The notes under the pieces: model-generated
Told to the model about the DNA's origin: nothing
What the model saw: the letters and a program-made list of their open reading frames with translations, nothing else
Databases searched by the model: none
Assembly (NCBI GenBank): GCA_947650365.1
Contig: OX393549.1
Coordinates: 31,729,126 to 31,793,125 of the forward strand
DNA from: Chamaelirium japonicum
Lineage: Eukaryota; Streptophyta; Magnoliopsida; Liliales; Melanthiaceae
Length of the DNA stretch: 64,000 nt
Direction of reading: 5' to 3'
Made by a program: the position numbers and the translations under genes
Shown: positions 47,501-57,320 of the stretch, one piece after another
Layout of the letters: every line of letters starts with the position of its first letter
Numbering within the stretch: the first letter of the stretch is position 1

Positions 47501-50500
47501 CAAATGTGTTGATGTGATTCTCCCTGAACATACGGCTGAATTATAACATATTTATTTGAACAAAGTTCATTGATCAGTTTTTTCATTCCGATGATTTGAC
47601 AAACTTCATCAAGGAGGGTTAACGTGGTTTCAGTGACCTTGGAAACCATATAACCTTATATAAGTCAGGACTCAAAGTACTCTATATAGACAATGGTTCT
47701 CAAACAACTGTGCTGCACACACAAAATAAAAAGAATGCAGAAAGTTGTTTCCTCTTGGTTCCTTCGCCAAGGGTATTCTGTTTCTAGTCCCAATATAATA
47801 TTTCCTCCTTAGTACATTGGTTAACTGTTAACCTACACTTGGATTGACTAACCTGTTAAACTGGATCCATTTCCTGATCCGAGGGATGCATGTCTAACAA
47901 GTGCAATTGAGTTCAGGGGCTAGGAAATGGCTAGTTGGCTCCTGCAAAAAATCAAACACAACGTGAAAAAACTGTCACATGAGATAGCAGAGGAATAAGA
48001 AGAAAGCTACTGAGCTTTGTTCAGTTTGTGTAGGATGTGTGCCCGTGCCCTCATATCTTATTGGTGGAGTTCTGAACTTCACAATTCTTCCTGATGGTCT
48101 AGGTGGCTGTCAGGTTGAGCTACTTCACCCCATTTGATCTTTGTCGTGATGGCATTAGAAAGCTCTAGCGGCTTCAAGGAAATAAGTAGGCAAAAAAATA
48201 ACTGCATCTACCAAGAACTCTCAAACATGTATGCAAGCTTAGTATTAGACAAAATAGAGACAAGACTGTCTTAGCAAGTTGCCTTTGATTGCAGTGCGGG
48301 GCACGTACCTTCTCCTGTAGACGACGAGGTCGGCTGACCACTTGTACAGCCTTCCTGCTCGGGTTGGTCGGTCGAGCGCTCCCTTTATCTTGAGGTATCT
48401 TGTTTTTGCAAACAAGAGGGTGACTTACGAAATAAATGGATTTTTTCATCTCCCCTTTTCTAAAACGAGTATGGCGCTAGCGATGACGTCAATCACGACG
48501 AGGTATACTCCCAGCTCGTCTCTTTGCCTTGGTATTGTGAGGACGGGCAGGCGGGTGAGCGGGATAGGTAGTCTTTGACCCTTTAGAAGGCTGCCTTGCG
48601 ATCATTGTCTCAGTCGATGAGCGTGTCCTTTCGTAGTAGCTCGAAAAGGGACTGACATACGTACGAGGACTTGGAGATGAAGCAGTTGATGGCAGCGATA
48701 TTCTTGTTGAGGGTCTGGACTTAGCGACATCTCAGCGAAGGCTCGAATCTGGTTCGTGTTTGCCTCGATACCTTGGTTGGTGACGAGATAGCCCACGAAC
48801 TTTTTCAAAGTTATTCAAAGACGCACTTGGCAGGGTTGAGCTTCACCTGGTACCTTCTCGATATTTGGAACGTCTCGTCAAAGTTGGTGAGGTATTTGTC
48901 CCGTTTTTTACTCTTTGAGTCTTAACAAGGAGGCCGTCGAGATTGGCCTTGACGTTGCAACCTTCCTGTTACTTGAACATCTCCGCACGAGACATTGGTA
49001 GGTCGCTCCCGTGTTTTTTAGTCCGAAGGGCATCACCCGACAGTAATAAAGCTTTTGGTTGCTCGCTCTGAAGTAGAATGTGGCCTTCTCTTGGTCGTCT
49101 GGGTGCTCGAGCCTGTGTCGGACTCATTTGACCTAGATCTCTCCTCACCCTTGCTGGGCCTTGTCACGGCCCGAGCGCATTCGTTGCTCGAATGGAGGGT
49201 CACCCTGGTGGGTACTACGGGCTCGGTCTGCGAACGAGCTGGATGTTCGTCCGACAGGCAGGGAGTTGGTTCCTCGTGCATCGTGGGTGTTGGGATTGAT
49301 GTTGGCGCAGGAGCTACCACCCCCGTCCTCGCTGCTTGCGCAAGTAGGGTGGGAGCTCGAATGGGCCTGCGGTGGTTGAACTGCCTGTTGGTCGACGACG
49401 ATGAGATTGCTCAATAGATCGCCTAAGGGGCTATCCGAGATTCCGAATTGTACGATCAACCCGGTCGACGGGCTCCTGTCTTGCATGCTTGTCGGAGACG
49501 CTCGAGCCTCTTGATAATAGCATATTGCGTGGCTAGCATCTCCCCGAGGAAGGGGTCTAGCAGGGCTGGCCAGAGCAGGGGGCGACACCGAGGGCCATGC
49601 CTCGAGCCCCCCTCAACGTGGAGCCCATCGCCGCCTGCAGGCAGGTATAACAGCACAACAAATCCCTTGACGTAAAGTTTTCGCCATGTCATGGACGACG
49701 ACAACAATGGCTGACAATTCCTCTCCGGTGTAGGTTTCTAACCATTGCGGTTGTGGGCACCCTCGAAGAGGCTAGACAATACCTCACAGCTGCCATCACC
49801 AAACGTTGGGAGATGAATCATCTATCTTCCCTCGATTCTTGATGGTTGATATACACTACCAAAGTGAGGCGGCTACGTAACTCCGGTCTTCCTCTCCATC
49901 GAAGAAGAGTGCTCAAGCTACAGAAGCCAACCTGGAAGAAAGTGAATATGTCAGAGACGACTATCTCTCTATAGAGCACAGACCATCTGATGCTTAAGTC
50001 AAGTCACACAAAAAAGGAGGACGGGTTAGTGGAAAAGGGGAGCTAAGTAGTGGACTTACAATGATCTTCCAACCCCTTGAACAGTGCCTCAGTTAGGCTT
50101 TTATAGGAGCCCAGAGACTGGAGGCATCGACACATGTCTAGCCATGTAGCGGTGCGCGACTAGTGCAGAGGGCCACCCCTCGGGGCAGTCTGGGTGTTGT
50201 TGGGGGAGGGTGACGTGCTGACAGGGCACCAGGTTGCCCAATGAAACTCCACACGACGTGCTAGTGTTGGTGCATAGAAATCAGACTGGAGCAATGAGAT
50301 CCCACATATCGTCCTCTAATTGGTGCAGGATGACGTTGGTGTCATACAAAGAGTTGGTTTGGGGAGTGGAACACGCCGCTCTTCTTCGCTACATGATGCG
50401 CTACGATAGCCTGGTCAGTAATATGTTCGTGTCAACCCTGCGGGTGTGTCACTTGACTCTTTTTCCACTGCTTGACACTTGTACGATGCTAGGTAACAAT

Positions 50501-53500
50501 CACGCTCTAGTTCACCCTTACTTTTGCTCGAGAAACCTCCAAGTGTCGCGAGGTTTGGGAGGTCGTTCGACGGGCTGTCCTTGTTGGTCATCGCAGGACG
50601 AACCACTACTTCGGACAACGAGGTGATGTCCCGTGTCATCGCCAAGCTCGTTCCGTTGTGAGCCTCTAGTGGGATTGGGGCGGCCTTCCAAGTGCACCCA
50701 TCTCCAGGCGAGCTCTTGCCTCTCGCGGTGGGCTACTTGCTGACGCCAGCATGACGCAACTTGGGCGGGCTCGGACCTTCTTCCAGTAAGCTACATGGTG
50801 ACGTCAGCATGACGTCCCCTGGGCGAGCTCGGACCTCTTTCGAGCAAGCTATCTGGTGACATCAGCATGACATCACCCAGACGGACTCAGACCTCCTTCA
50901 GCTACTTGATGATGTTACCCAAAAATTGACTCGGATCTCCTATTGGCGAGCTACCTGGTGACATCAGCATGACGTCACCTAAGCTGGTTCAGATCTCCAT
51001 CGGGTGAGCTGTCTGGTGACATCAGCATGACATCACCTAACTGTGTTTAGACCTCCTTTCGGTGAGCTATTTGGTGACGTCAGTAAGACGTCATCCGATT
51101 TTGCTCAGAACTCCTTCCGGCAAGTTATGGTGATGTCATCATGACATCATTCGGGTGGGCTTGAACCTTCTTTCGGCGAGCTATCTGGTGACATCAGCAT
51201 GACATTACTCGGGCATGCTCGGGCTATCTGGTGTCCTCGTTCTTGCCTTAGGTTTTCTTTGATGCCCTCCTCACCCCGCCTTGTGGGGATCTTACCCGAG
51301 GCCACGTGGACAATGAGCATGTGACTTTTTTAAGACACCAACAGTAGTCATATAAGTGAGATGTACAACCTTACCCATAACTAATTATGTTTTAGGACTA
51401 GGCTAATTGAAAGACCCATCTCGTGTCAGTTTGAAGCTGAGTACCCATTCAACCTGTTGCATCTTGAGGATCATAATAATATCTCAGTTTGGTTGTAGAA
51501 ACAAAGCTTTATACTAGGGCTGGCAATTTCGGACCCGACACGACCCGACACGAAGTTAGCTGGTCTGGGTCAGGGCTAAACGGGTTCGGGTCGTAAACGG
51601 GTCGACACGATAGACCTGTTTAATAAACGGGTCGGGTTCGGGTTTAGGGTCTGGACATGTTAGACTTGGGAAGATCCGTTTAAAATTCAACGGGTCGTGT
51701 CGGGTCGGGTCTACCCGTAATCCGATACTGTAATATGATGTACCAGCGGGTCTATCGGGTCAGGTCGGGTTGAGTCGGATTGGGTCAACTGAATAGACCC
51801 GTGTTGTAAACGGGTCTTATCGAGTCTACCCGTTTATAAACGGGTCGGGTATTGGTTTAGGATCTAGACACGACTAGTTAAACGAGTTGGGTCCGAGTCT
51901 AGGGGTTTTGGACACAACCCGAAACTAGACACGACACGACCCGTTGCCACCTCTACTTTATACATGAATGCACACAACATGTACAGTTTATTAATGTATA
52001 AGTTCATTACAGGAAATGGTTTTTTAGGCCACATCCGATAGATTCTTCATCCGATAGATTCTTCAATTAATACTCTTACAAACTAAACTTCTATGATGAA
52101 CATACACTATATATAAATTATCATATTGTTAATTTGTTATGTACACATTTATATAAATATGTAACTAACACCTTTTCAACATTACTTAATGTATGTGATA
52201 TATCCTTAAACATCTCAGTCATTGGGACTTCATATTAAATGCCCTAAGAGCTAAGGGATTTTCTAAAAATGACTTAATTGGATTAGACTGCTTCTATTCT
52301 TCTAAACTTTCCTAATAATGACCACCAGGGTATCACTTTAAAATTGAGAGAGGTCTCAAAGAAACTGACTATTTTCACCCTTCCTATTCATGCCATTCTA
52401 AGGAAAGCTACTACGATGAATTTGGGGCTTAGGTGGTCTCTGCTGCATACTTCAAATCCTCCTTTTGAAGATGATCTCTTGTTAAAAATTGTTCTATACT
52501 CTTTGGAGCTCTCTACTGGTTTATAATTTAACTTCACCAAGAGCTCCTTATTCTATCCAGGAAGCGATGAAGGCGAAGGGTTCCGATTGTCTATGGTACT
52601 CGATTATGAAGAAGAGGGCCATCCAATTAAATATCTCAGCATCCTATGAATAATAGAAGGCTGAGAAGAGAGTGGTATAAATTGATCTAGAAGATTGAAT
52701 AAAGGCAATTGGCTAGAAAGGGAGGCATTTGTTTTTGGCAGCAGATATCTTATTCTTAGCTGATATTTTAAAAATTTTTATCCTATACAAGTTCTCAGTA
52801 GGATATTTGGTAAGATCTATCGGTTCCGCAAGGGAATTATTAAGATTAAGGAGGCCTATAAGCATGGGAACAAGTTCATTGTTGAAAATTGTTCGAAAAT
52901 TCAGTTTTGTAATGATATTTGGGTTGGGGAGACGATGTTCAACAACCTCTTTCCTTCCCTTTTCATGATAGCATGGAACAAAAACTCCTACATAAGATTT
53001 CAAGATTTGATTTGCGGATGTCATACAATTTGAAAACCGAGATTCAGAGGCTCTATTCCAGAAGATCTGCAGGTCCAATTAGCTGAAGTTCTCTCTATTT
53101 TGTAGAACCCTTCTTTGTCCCAATGCCCAGGTTCAGTCCTGCGAAAATTGCATTCTTTGGGTCTCTTTTCAGTCAGCTCCTATGATTTTCTGAAATGTAG
53201 ATACCCTTTGAAGATGAAGATCTTTGTATATCTTTCCTTACATTTAAAGTTTCCTATTAAAGAGAATCTACCATGCATCACAGAAATTTTAGCAGTTTTT
53301 TGTGTTTCTTTGACCAAGGACACTTCCCACATCTTTATCCTTTGTCCATTTTCTTGTATGGTTTGGGATTGCTTTAAGACAATCTCAACATTGGAGGAAC
53401 CCCTAGCCATGCTTCATAATTTCTAAATATTGTGGAATTTTACAAAATATTGTGATTTTCTGGCCCTGAAACGAAATGGAATTTGGGGATATTCTTGATT

Positions 53501-54871
53501 TTTTTTGTTGAAATTTCTAAAGTTTTTTGACTTTTTGTTTGATTGTTTTTCCAATTTTTTAATAAATTCTAAAACCTAAACCCTTGAACTCTAAACCACA
53601 TAACCTAAACCCTCTTGATAGCTTGTTCAACTTCTCTAGCATGGTTTTTCTTGAAAAAATTGTTTTGGAGTGTTAGATTTGCCACCTAAAACCAATTTGG
53701 GAAGATCAAACTAATTTAAAAAGTTCATTGAATTATTCATTTGTTTGGATCACAACATTCTTTCCCCAAAAATTTGAAAAAAGGGAAATCTTAGATTTTT
53801 TTAAAATTAATTTGCTTATAATAATTTAATTGATACTGATGGTGACACCTAATTTGGTGATCAGTTGCTGAATTTGTTGTATTTACCTTTTGAAAAATTT
53901 GGATCTTTGAAAAAAAAAAAAATATTGTTTTGAAATTTTTTTTTGGAAGGTAATTGTGTAAAATTTTAGATTGTTGTCTTTGCATAGCAGTCATAGCAAT
54001 ACATGTTACGTAGAATTCCATAAAAGCAGTAGCAGGTAGCTTAGCATTGTTGTTTGAGTGTTCCAAAGTGTGTATCCATGTTTGATTTATGAGTGCCCAG
54101 AGTTTCGTTATAAAATTCCATCATTTAATCAACAATTTTTATCATTTCTATGATAACAATATGATTACCCTGTTATGCATCTGTGCACCATACATAGATA
54201 TATATCCTATGTGGAGTGCCACACCTATACATGGTGTAGAAATTTGATTTAGGTGTTCCAAAATTGTATCTATGTTTGATTTATGAATCATTTCTACATA
54301 ACTGCAATATTTTCCATTGTTTTAAATATTCCACACAATATTTTCATATCATGCCATGTTGAAATATTAGTTGAAATCGAACTTTCGATCCGTGTTCCCA
54401 ACAACATTGGAAGCTTGTGTGATTCATTTGGTGGTGAGTGAGATTTATATTAGATCTCATGTGATTCTGGGACTATCTCTATCGTTGTGGCTTGGCGCCT
54501 ATGGCTTAAACACAACAGTAGATTTTTCAAGCAAAAATACAGCTTAGAGACTTCTATCATCAAATACTATCTTTTCTTGAAGACCTGGTCCTCCAATCTT
54601 GTCAAGAAGTTCAGGGACCATTTCTTATCTGTTCATAACTCATCGGATGCTGCTTTTTAGTTAGCTATTGACCAAATCCTTGTAAAAATCGTATCTATAT
54701 ATATTTATACTAAAATGGAACCCTCTCTCCCGTGTTGTGACATGTGGACGTCTTTTAAAGAGCTAGAATTCTTCTTCCGTGTGTGAACGCGGCTCTCTTT
54801 TAAATCCATTTATAAACCTATCATAAAGATGATAAATTTTCATTCAATGGCATTTAATGGTCATTTGATGT

Positions 54872-54914
<43 letters not shown>

Positions 54915-57027
54915 ACAAGTGAATCACACTCACTTCAGATTTCACACTTCTTCGAACAGTTGCGATGTCGTCTTTGCCAAATGGCGTGCATCAAGCACAT
55001 TCGGGCATTGCCCGGGTTTCTTACTAGTTCCAATAAATAAGTCAGGTCTATGTTTAACTAACCTCTTCTCTTTAGGGCTCTCAAAAAAATAGAAAAATAA
55101 CAAAATCAGAGTCTTTACGTCATGATCTGCTTTTTATTTGCATGATGAGTATGTTTATTTTTCAACTTTTTTTTATACAAGATATCTAATTGTTTGAAGA
55201 GATATTATGTCCGTATTATCTTTTTTTGAAACTGAATTGCCAAATCATGTAAGCACTGACAAGCGATTCTGTGAATAATACTACGTAGCCACATCTCCGC
55301 CTAGTTTTTGTATATCAGTACTGATTTGAGAGTATGTTCATTCTTCTGCAGAGCCTATTTAAGTGAATTTCCATTAAATGATGACTTTCAGGTTCCAATT
55401 TCAACCTCATGGATAGCGAATACACACATGCTGCAGTTATACGCTTTCCATCATGTAAGTATGGTTTTGTACATGCTATAGATATTTGAAGTACCTGGCC
55501 TTTTGGTGGAGGATTTAGCTCTTGAGAGGATCTGGCAGCCAGGGATCATAAAGCCAATCTCTGCTTAATGGAACAATAATGTGGGTTATCATTTACCTTA
55601 TTTTGGCCTTTTGTCTTCTCCAGTTGAGGCCTTGGAGATATTCAGAGAGAGCTCACAGTATAATGATGTAAGGACCTAATTCATTCAATATTTGTCTCCA
55701 CAACTCATAGTTTTGTATATCACATCATTCATTGTTATGCACAGAGTAAAATCTTGTGTATCTGCATTTGTGTTTGTGTGGACTATTGTTGTTGTCACCA
55801 GCCAAGCCTTGTTGAGCAAATTTTTACTGAGCTTGCCCCATTAAACTTGAGTTGATGTCTTGTAGGATTGAAGATTTCATCATATCCTTTCTTAAGGCTC
55901 AGCTATGTTTTTGCTGAATGTTACCATAAAGTCTGGTAATAGTCATTGGGAAAGATATTTTTTGGTGAGCTTGTCTCATTAAACCCGGGCTCGTATGTCT
56001 TCTAGGATTGAAGATTTCGTCATGTCCTTCCTAAGGTTCAATTATGTTTTTGCTATGCATATGTACATGCATTAATTTCAAGGTGAAGTCTCGTAGTAGT
56101 CACCTGGGAAAGATCAGGTTGGGCTAACTTCCGTTGAGCTCGTCTCACTAAACTTGAGCTGACATGTCTTCTAGGATTGAAGTTTTCATCATGTCCTTTC
56201 TATAGCTTACCAATGAATTTTGCAGAGTTAACTTTTTTTGATGTATCTGTACACTGATTAACGTCAACTTGGACTGATATGGTTATCGCCAAGCAAAAAT
56301 AGGTTGGACCTACTGCTGCTCCTTTGGACTAGAGCTTATTATTCAAGTGTTCGTCGTGTCGTTTTTGAGGTCCAGTTATGTTATTTGTTGCATGCTCGTG
56401 CTCCGTGAATGTCTGTCAATTCCCACCCTTGCTGGAGGTGATTCGTACGTTCCATAAGCTATGCTCTTGGTCGGCTTATATGCTTTGTTTCTTTAAATCT
56501 GCAGCTAAATCCGAGCTTGCTGAATCTGACCGTGCAACTGTGGTCTTGGTTCCTTGGCCAATCTTTGCCCGTTGGCCTAGTGAATAGACCCGACTGTTAT
56601 ATTATTTAGAAGCATTTAAGCATGCTATCTAGTTTACACATTGATTAGAAACACAGAACACATCTAGTGTCTACCATGCCCTGTTTGGATAAATGGTATT
56701 GGAATTTTCAAGGAGTTTCAGATCACTGTGCATGCAGTCTATCTTGTGTATTCTTTCAGATGACAGAGACCCCAATCGTTAATTTGTTCTGTCTACTGAG
56801 ATTCTTACTTCTTGGCGCTCAAAAACCAGCCGATCATACCGTATATATTTGCACAGAGCTGGGTTGTTTTTTAAGAAGCAAATGGCTAGGAATTATCTTA
56901 CTGAGATTTGCAATGACTTCCCTTCCATTTTGAATTGCAGATGTGGAGATTTAAATTCCTTCCAATCACCAAAAAAGCTATTGGAATATATTTTTCTGTA
57001 GATCCTGTGGGCACTGAATTAATGTAG
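36766..57027 (+). CDS. UP3: Stress-response A/B-barrel (Dabb) protein, UP3-like, 300 aa, nine exons
   Basis: Joined exons: 36766-36901, 36989-37115, 42710-42807, 46465-46604, 46760-46828, 47243-47381, 55392-55454, 55624-55667, 56941-57027. They total 903 nt, every phase matches and the stop is TAG. Residues 1-85 or so look like a transit peptide and linker. A first Dabb half follows (EEKDMLDHLYTSQYQMNG, THAVYMRFQKKEDVAKFY, HVIPYCY), then DYESEVEDDMMSIFRRGEE, and a second Dabb (FHYGVECVVLLSV, EYTHAAVIRFPSFEALEIF, IYFSVDPVGTELM). The family consists of ferredoxin-like alpha/beta barrels linked to stress in plants; its chemistry is not known to me. The length is normal for two-domain members. 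Introns 2, 3 and 6 are swollen by transposons. Confidence 0.87.
36989..37115 (+). CDS. UP3: UP3-like exon 2 (copy B)
   Basis: Acceptor TTTCCACAG, donor AAAAG|GTGCG. Exon 1 leaves one base of a codon and exon 2 leaves two, which exon 3 completes to Ser. Confidence 0.82.
37116..38422. other. Intron 2, first part
   Basis: 37116-37942 is the end of block B. Beyond it I recognise nothing, although minus-strand frames near 38000-38350 have fewer stops than average. Confidence 0.4.
38423..38722 (-). pseudogene. Unrecognised coding-like fragment in intron 2
   Basis: The minus strand opens at ATG 38722 (MNLVEQEKNQKGSSSDSSEE) and stays readable for 100 codons apart from one TAG. It contains LLVAERLFLPHDLFRKNF and HNYWKTELSMDWVGSTDNF. 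The acidic N terminus and varied residue use look like real protein rather than noise. I do not recognise the family. It may be a transposon-derived or captured gene fragment. Confidence 0.35.
38740..38788. repeat. Short tandem duplication GTACTAGTTGGCCGACA
   Basis: GTACTAGTTGGCCGACA occurs at 38748-38764 and 38770-38786. Confidence 0.8.
39190..39990. repeat. Degenerate minisatellite of CTCTCTATAATATT-like units
   Basis: About 800 bp of short TTCTCTCTATAACATT-type units with drift, on the strand shown as pyrimidine/AT rich. It lies in intron 2. Confidence 0.75.
39991..40929. other. Intron 2 DNA without recognised feature
   Basis: The stretch 40430-40720 is richer in GC with repeated GTGCACACC and GGTGC phrases and could be LTR debris. 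No gene is supported. Confidence 0.35.
40930..41010. mobile_element. hAT MITE end fragment
   Basis: ACCGCCTAAGCG and GCTTAGGCGGTGCC, then GCCTTGACAACATTG, match the terminus type of the 10486-11303 element. No partner end is seen. Confidence 0.55.
41011..41536. other. Intron 2 DNA without recognised feature
   Basis: It contains a local inverted phrase TCTCATCCTTTGGATGAGA (41291-41309). Nothing else is supported. Confidence 0.35.
41537..41790. repeat. Two direct copies of a 90-bp segment
   Basis: GAATATGCTC(A/G)GAAAGAA through AATTTGGAATCATGAAA...GAGGAAGAAAA occurs at about 41537-41628 and 41695-41784. Confidence 0.75.
41791..42709. other. Intron 2, last part
   Basis: AT-rich, ending in the polypyrimidine tract and TTCTTCTCAG acceptor of exon 3. 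Confidence 0.5.
42710..42807 (+). CDS. UP3: UP3-like exon 3
   Basis: 98 nt. The translation has AKADLSEAEEKDMLDHLYTS and QYQMNGIIAISI, the start of the first Dabb region. Donor ATAG|GTAACA. Confidence 0.88.
42808..43234. other. Intron 3, first part
   Basis: Ordinary AT-rich intron sequence. Confidence 0.5.
43235..43400 (+). repeat. Copia LTR (5') in intron 3
   Basis: It contains ATATTGGGCTTGGTTCCCTA then ATGAGAATTATTTTATTCTC, close to 17320-17350, and ends CTTCTCCTAACA followed by TGGTAGCAAAGC. The start is approximate. Confidence 0.5.
43401..43608 (+). mobile_element. TRIM internal domain and 3' LTR
   Basis: The primer-binding-like TGGTAGCAAAGCTGGGCC is followed by TGTGTCTCGCTCCGCATGC, as in the TRIM at 58241-58566. 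From about 43486 an LTR copy runs from GTCCACCGGTTAGTCCC to GGGTATCTAACA. A second primer-binding-like TGATATCAGAGC follows directly (43609-43620). Confidence 0.65.
44326..44420. repeat. Palindromic unit, free-standing copy
   Basis: Arms GTTTTGGAATTTGTTGAAAA and (inverted) GTTTCAGAATTTGTTGAAAT fold over a centre with GATGATCATCTTACCCTAG-like sequence. The same unit, in two opposed copies, makes the large hairpin at 44611-44884. Confidence 0.75.
44478..44546. repeat. (CT)n-(TA)n compound microsatellite
   Basis: A CT run directly followed by a TA run, next to the left end of the palindromic element. Confidence 0.95.
44554..44942. mobile_element. Foldback element: hairpin within hairpin
   Basis: Arms of about 122 nt (44611-44732 and 44763-44884) pair with about three mismatches around a 30-nt loop. 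Each arm contains its own palindrome with 30-nt half-arms. Both outer ends carry a small hairpin GAGGTGCAGC...GCTGCACCTC (left copy has one base changed). Outer sequences GGATGCTGGACTTGAGG and (inverted) GGAGCCTGCACCCGAGG are likely terminal repeats. Confidence 0.8.
45651..46464. other. Intron 3, last part, with GT/G runs and a MITE-like patch
   Basis: GT repeat and a long G run at 45759-45808. 45840-46030 has TTTGGTTCGGATT phrases like the 13891-14292 insertion, but no clear ends. Confidence 0.45.
46465..46604 (+). CDS. UP3: UP3-like exon 4
   Basis: 140 nt between CTCTTGCAG and CTAT|GTATGC. Contains THAVYMRFQKKEDVAKFY and GILKGHVIPYCY, the core strands of the first Dabb. Confidence 0.92.
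46760..46828 (+). CDS. UP3: UP3-like exon 5
   Basis: 23 codons between TTCTTATAG and GAGAG|GTAAGG, encoding the acidic linker GCTSVDYESEVEDDMMSIF. Phase 0 at both ends. Confidence 0.92.
47243..47381 (+). CDS. UP3: UP3-like exon 6
   Basis: 139 nt between TTTGAACAG and CAAG|GTATTT. FHYGVECVVLLSVSETAPGH opens the second Dabb and ALAALQNLIVEF is its helix. Confidence 0.92.
47382..48179. other. Intron 6, first part
   Basis: No feature recognised before the gypsy remnant. Confidence 0.4.
48280..49050 (-). pseudogene. Gypsy reverse transcriptase and RNase H fragment
   Basis: The minus strand near 49030 reads MPFGLKNTGATYQCLVRR, the conserved gypsy RT phrase. 48808-48620 reads KKFVGYLVTNQGIEANTNQI and RAFAEMS. 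Nearer the left, GRLYKWSADLVVYRRRYVPR and TAIK match the RNase H region before the usual ALADFVAE. The YVDD box itself is lost. Many stops and frame breaks. Confidence 0.75.
50098..50105 (-). promoter_or_regulatory. TATA box of the gypsy LTR
   Basis: The minus strand reads TATAAAAG within CTCCTATAAAAGCC, downstream (minus sense) of the TGACGTCA repeats, as expected for the U3/R border. Confidence 0.6.
50700..51235 (-). repeat. About eight 55-60 bp repeats in the gypsy LTR, each with paired TGACRTCA-like boxes
   Basis: Units share CTCGGACCTCCTTC, GAGCTATCTGGTGACATCAG and CATGACATCACC. Exact TGACGTCA occurs at 50799-50806 and 51075-51082; other units have TGACATCA. The paired half-sites are about 11 bp apart. 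A G-box-like CCACGTGG lies further out at 51302-51309. Confidence 0.75.
51515..51955. mobile_element. hAT MITE, 441 bp, in intron 6
   Basis: Exact 8-bp TSD CTTTATAC (51507-51514 and 51956-51963). The ends are TAGGGCTGGCAATTTCGG and TTGCCACCTCTA. It is closely similar along its length to 22972-23436. Confidence 0.9.
51964..52569. other. Intron 6 DNA, no feature recognised
   Basis: AT-rich. 52320-52520 may be older L1 sequence but I cannot support it. Confidence 0.35.
52570..53430 (+). pseudogene. L1-type LINE, RT tail and zinc-binding domain
   Basis: The + strand (shifting frames) reads EAYKHGNKFIVENCSKIQF, NDIWVGETMFNNLFPSLF, then SVSSYDFLKC, KMKIFVYLSLHLKFPIKENL and SHIFILCPFSCMVWDCF. The order is that of the C-terminal part of plant L1 polyproteins, ending in the zf-RVT zinc-binding region. 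Cysteines of the finger are partly lost. Confidence 0.7.
53431..54439. other. Intervening AT-rich segment within the L1 copy
   Basis: Not L1-like. It separates two L1 parts, so it is probably a later insertion. No ends identified. Confidence 0.4.
54440..54692 (+). pseudogene. L1-type LINE C-terminal end
   Basis: The + strand reads TISIVVAWRLWLKHNSRFF, KQKYSLETSIIKYYLFLK and WSSNLVKKFRDHFLS, the usual last part of plant L1 ORF2. Confidence 0.65.
54694..55027 (+). mobile_element. Small non-autonomous Helitron
   Basis: It starts TCTATATATATTTATACTAA after an A and ends with a GGGCATTGCCC hairpin, then GGGTTTCTTACTAG before a T. This gives the 5' TC, 3' hairpin and CTAG with A/T insertion typical of Helitrons. 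A (CT)n run lies inside (54874-54913). No Rep/helicase. Confidence 0.75.
55028..55391. other. End of intron 6
   Basis: Ordinary intron sequence with acceptor TGACTTTCAG. Confidence 0.5.
55392..55454 (+). CDS. UP3: UP3-like exon 7
   Basis: 63 nt between TGACTTTCAG and TCAT|GTAAGT, encoding SNFNLMDSEYTHAAVIRFPS of the second Dabb. Phase fits exon 6 across an 8-kb intron. Confidence 0.92.
55624..55667 (+). CDS. UP3: UP3-like exon 8
   Basis: 44 nt between CTTCTCCAG and AATGAT|GTAAGG, encoding EALEIFRESSQYND. Confidence 0.9.
55668..56940. other. Intron 8
   Basis: Contains three diverged repeats of a segment with CTAGGATTGAAGATTTC and CATGTCCTTTCT (near 55860, 56000 and 56170). No gene supported. 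Confidence 0.5.
56941..57027 (+). CDS. UP3: UP3-like exon 9 with stop
   Basis: It follows TTGAATTGCAG. It encodes MWRFKFLPITKKAIGIYFSV and DPVGTELM, then TAG. The stop is followed at once by CAG|GTAATT, a good donor, which suggests a 3'-UTR intron. Confidence 0.92.
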   Translation: MWRFKFLPITKKAIGIYFSVDPVGTELM

Positions 57028-57320
57028 CAGGTAATTTACTCTCACATTTATTATCATCCTATCCAGTTCTTGACTAGTAGGATGTGTAAACTTTGTTTGC
57101 ATTTACTATCCCTGAAAAAGCTATGTTTATAATGGGAGATATTTGTTTCTGGCATGCATGTTGCACACAATGCTGACATACCACCATTCTTCCAAAAAAA
57201 AAGGGTACCAAATGTATTATCTTGTTTAAAGCTATTTTTTAACATGATGTAGAGATAACTAGGAGGTATATTATCTGTTCATTTGTAAACTTTTTTCTAC
57301 ACTTACATGAGCAATTATAT

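Larger units (their letters stand above)
48180..51343 (-). mobile_element. Ty3/gypsy remnant in intron 6
   Basis: The minus strand starts with an LTR whose outer end TGTTGGTGTC lies at 51343. It has tandem repeats (50700-51235) and a TATA box (50098-50105). Gag-leader-like sequence follows (49700-49060), joined by deletion to RT (49030-48600) and an RNase H scrap (48450-48280). Only one LTR is visible. No TSD can be tested. Confidence 0.7.

Noticed and set aside
50700-51235. Regular palindromic repeats suggesting a CRISPR-like array
   Set aside because: The repeats are diverged, contiguous without unique spacers, and lie in a plant gypsy LTR.
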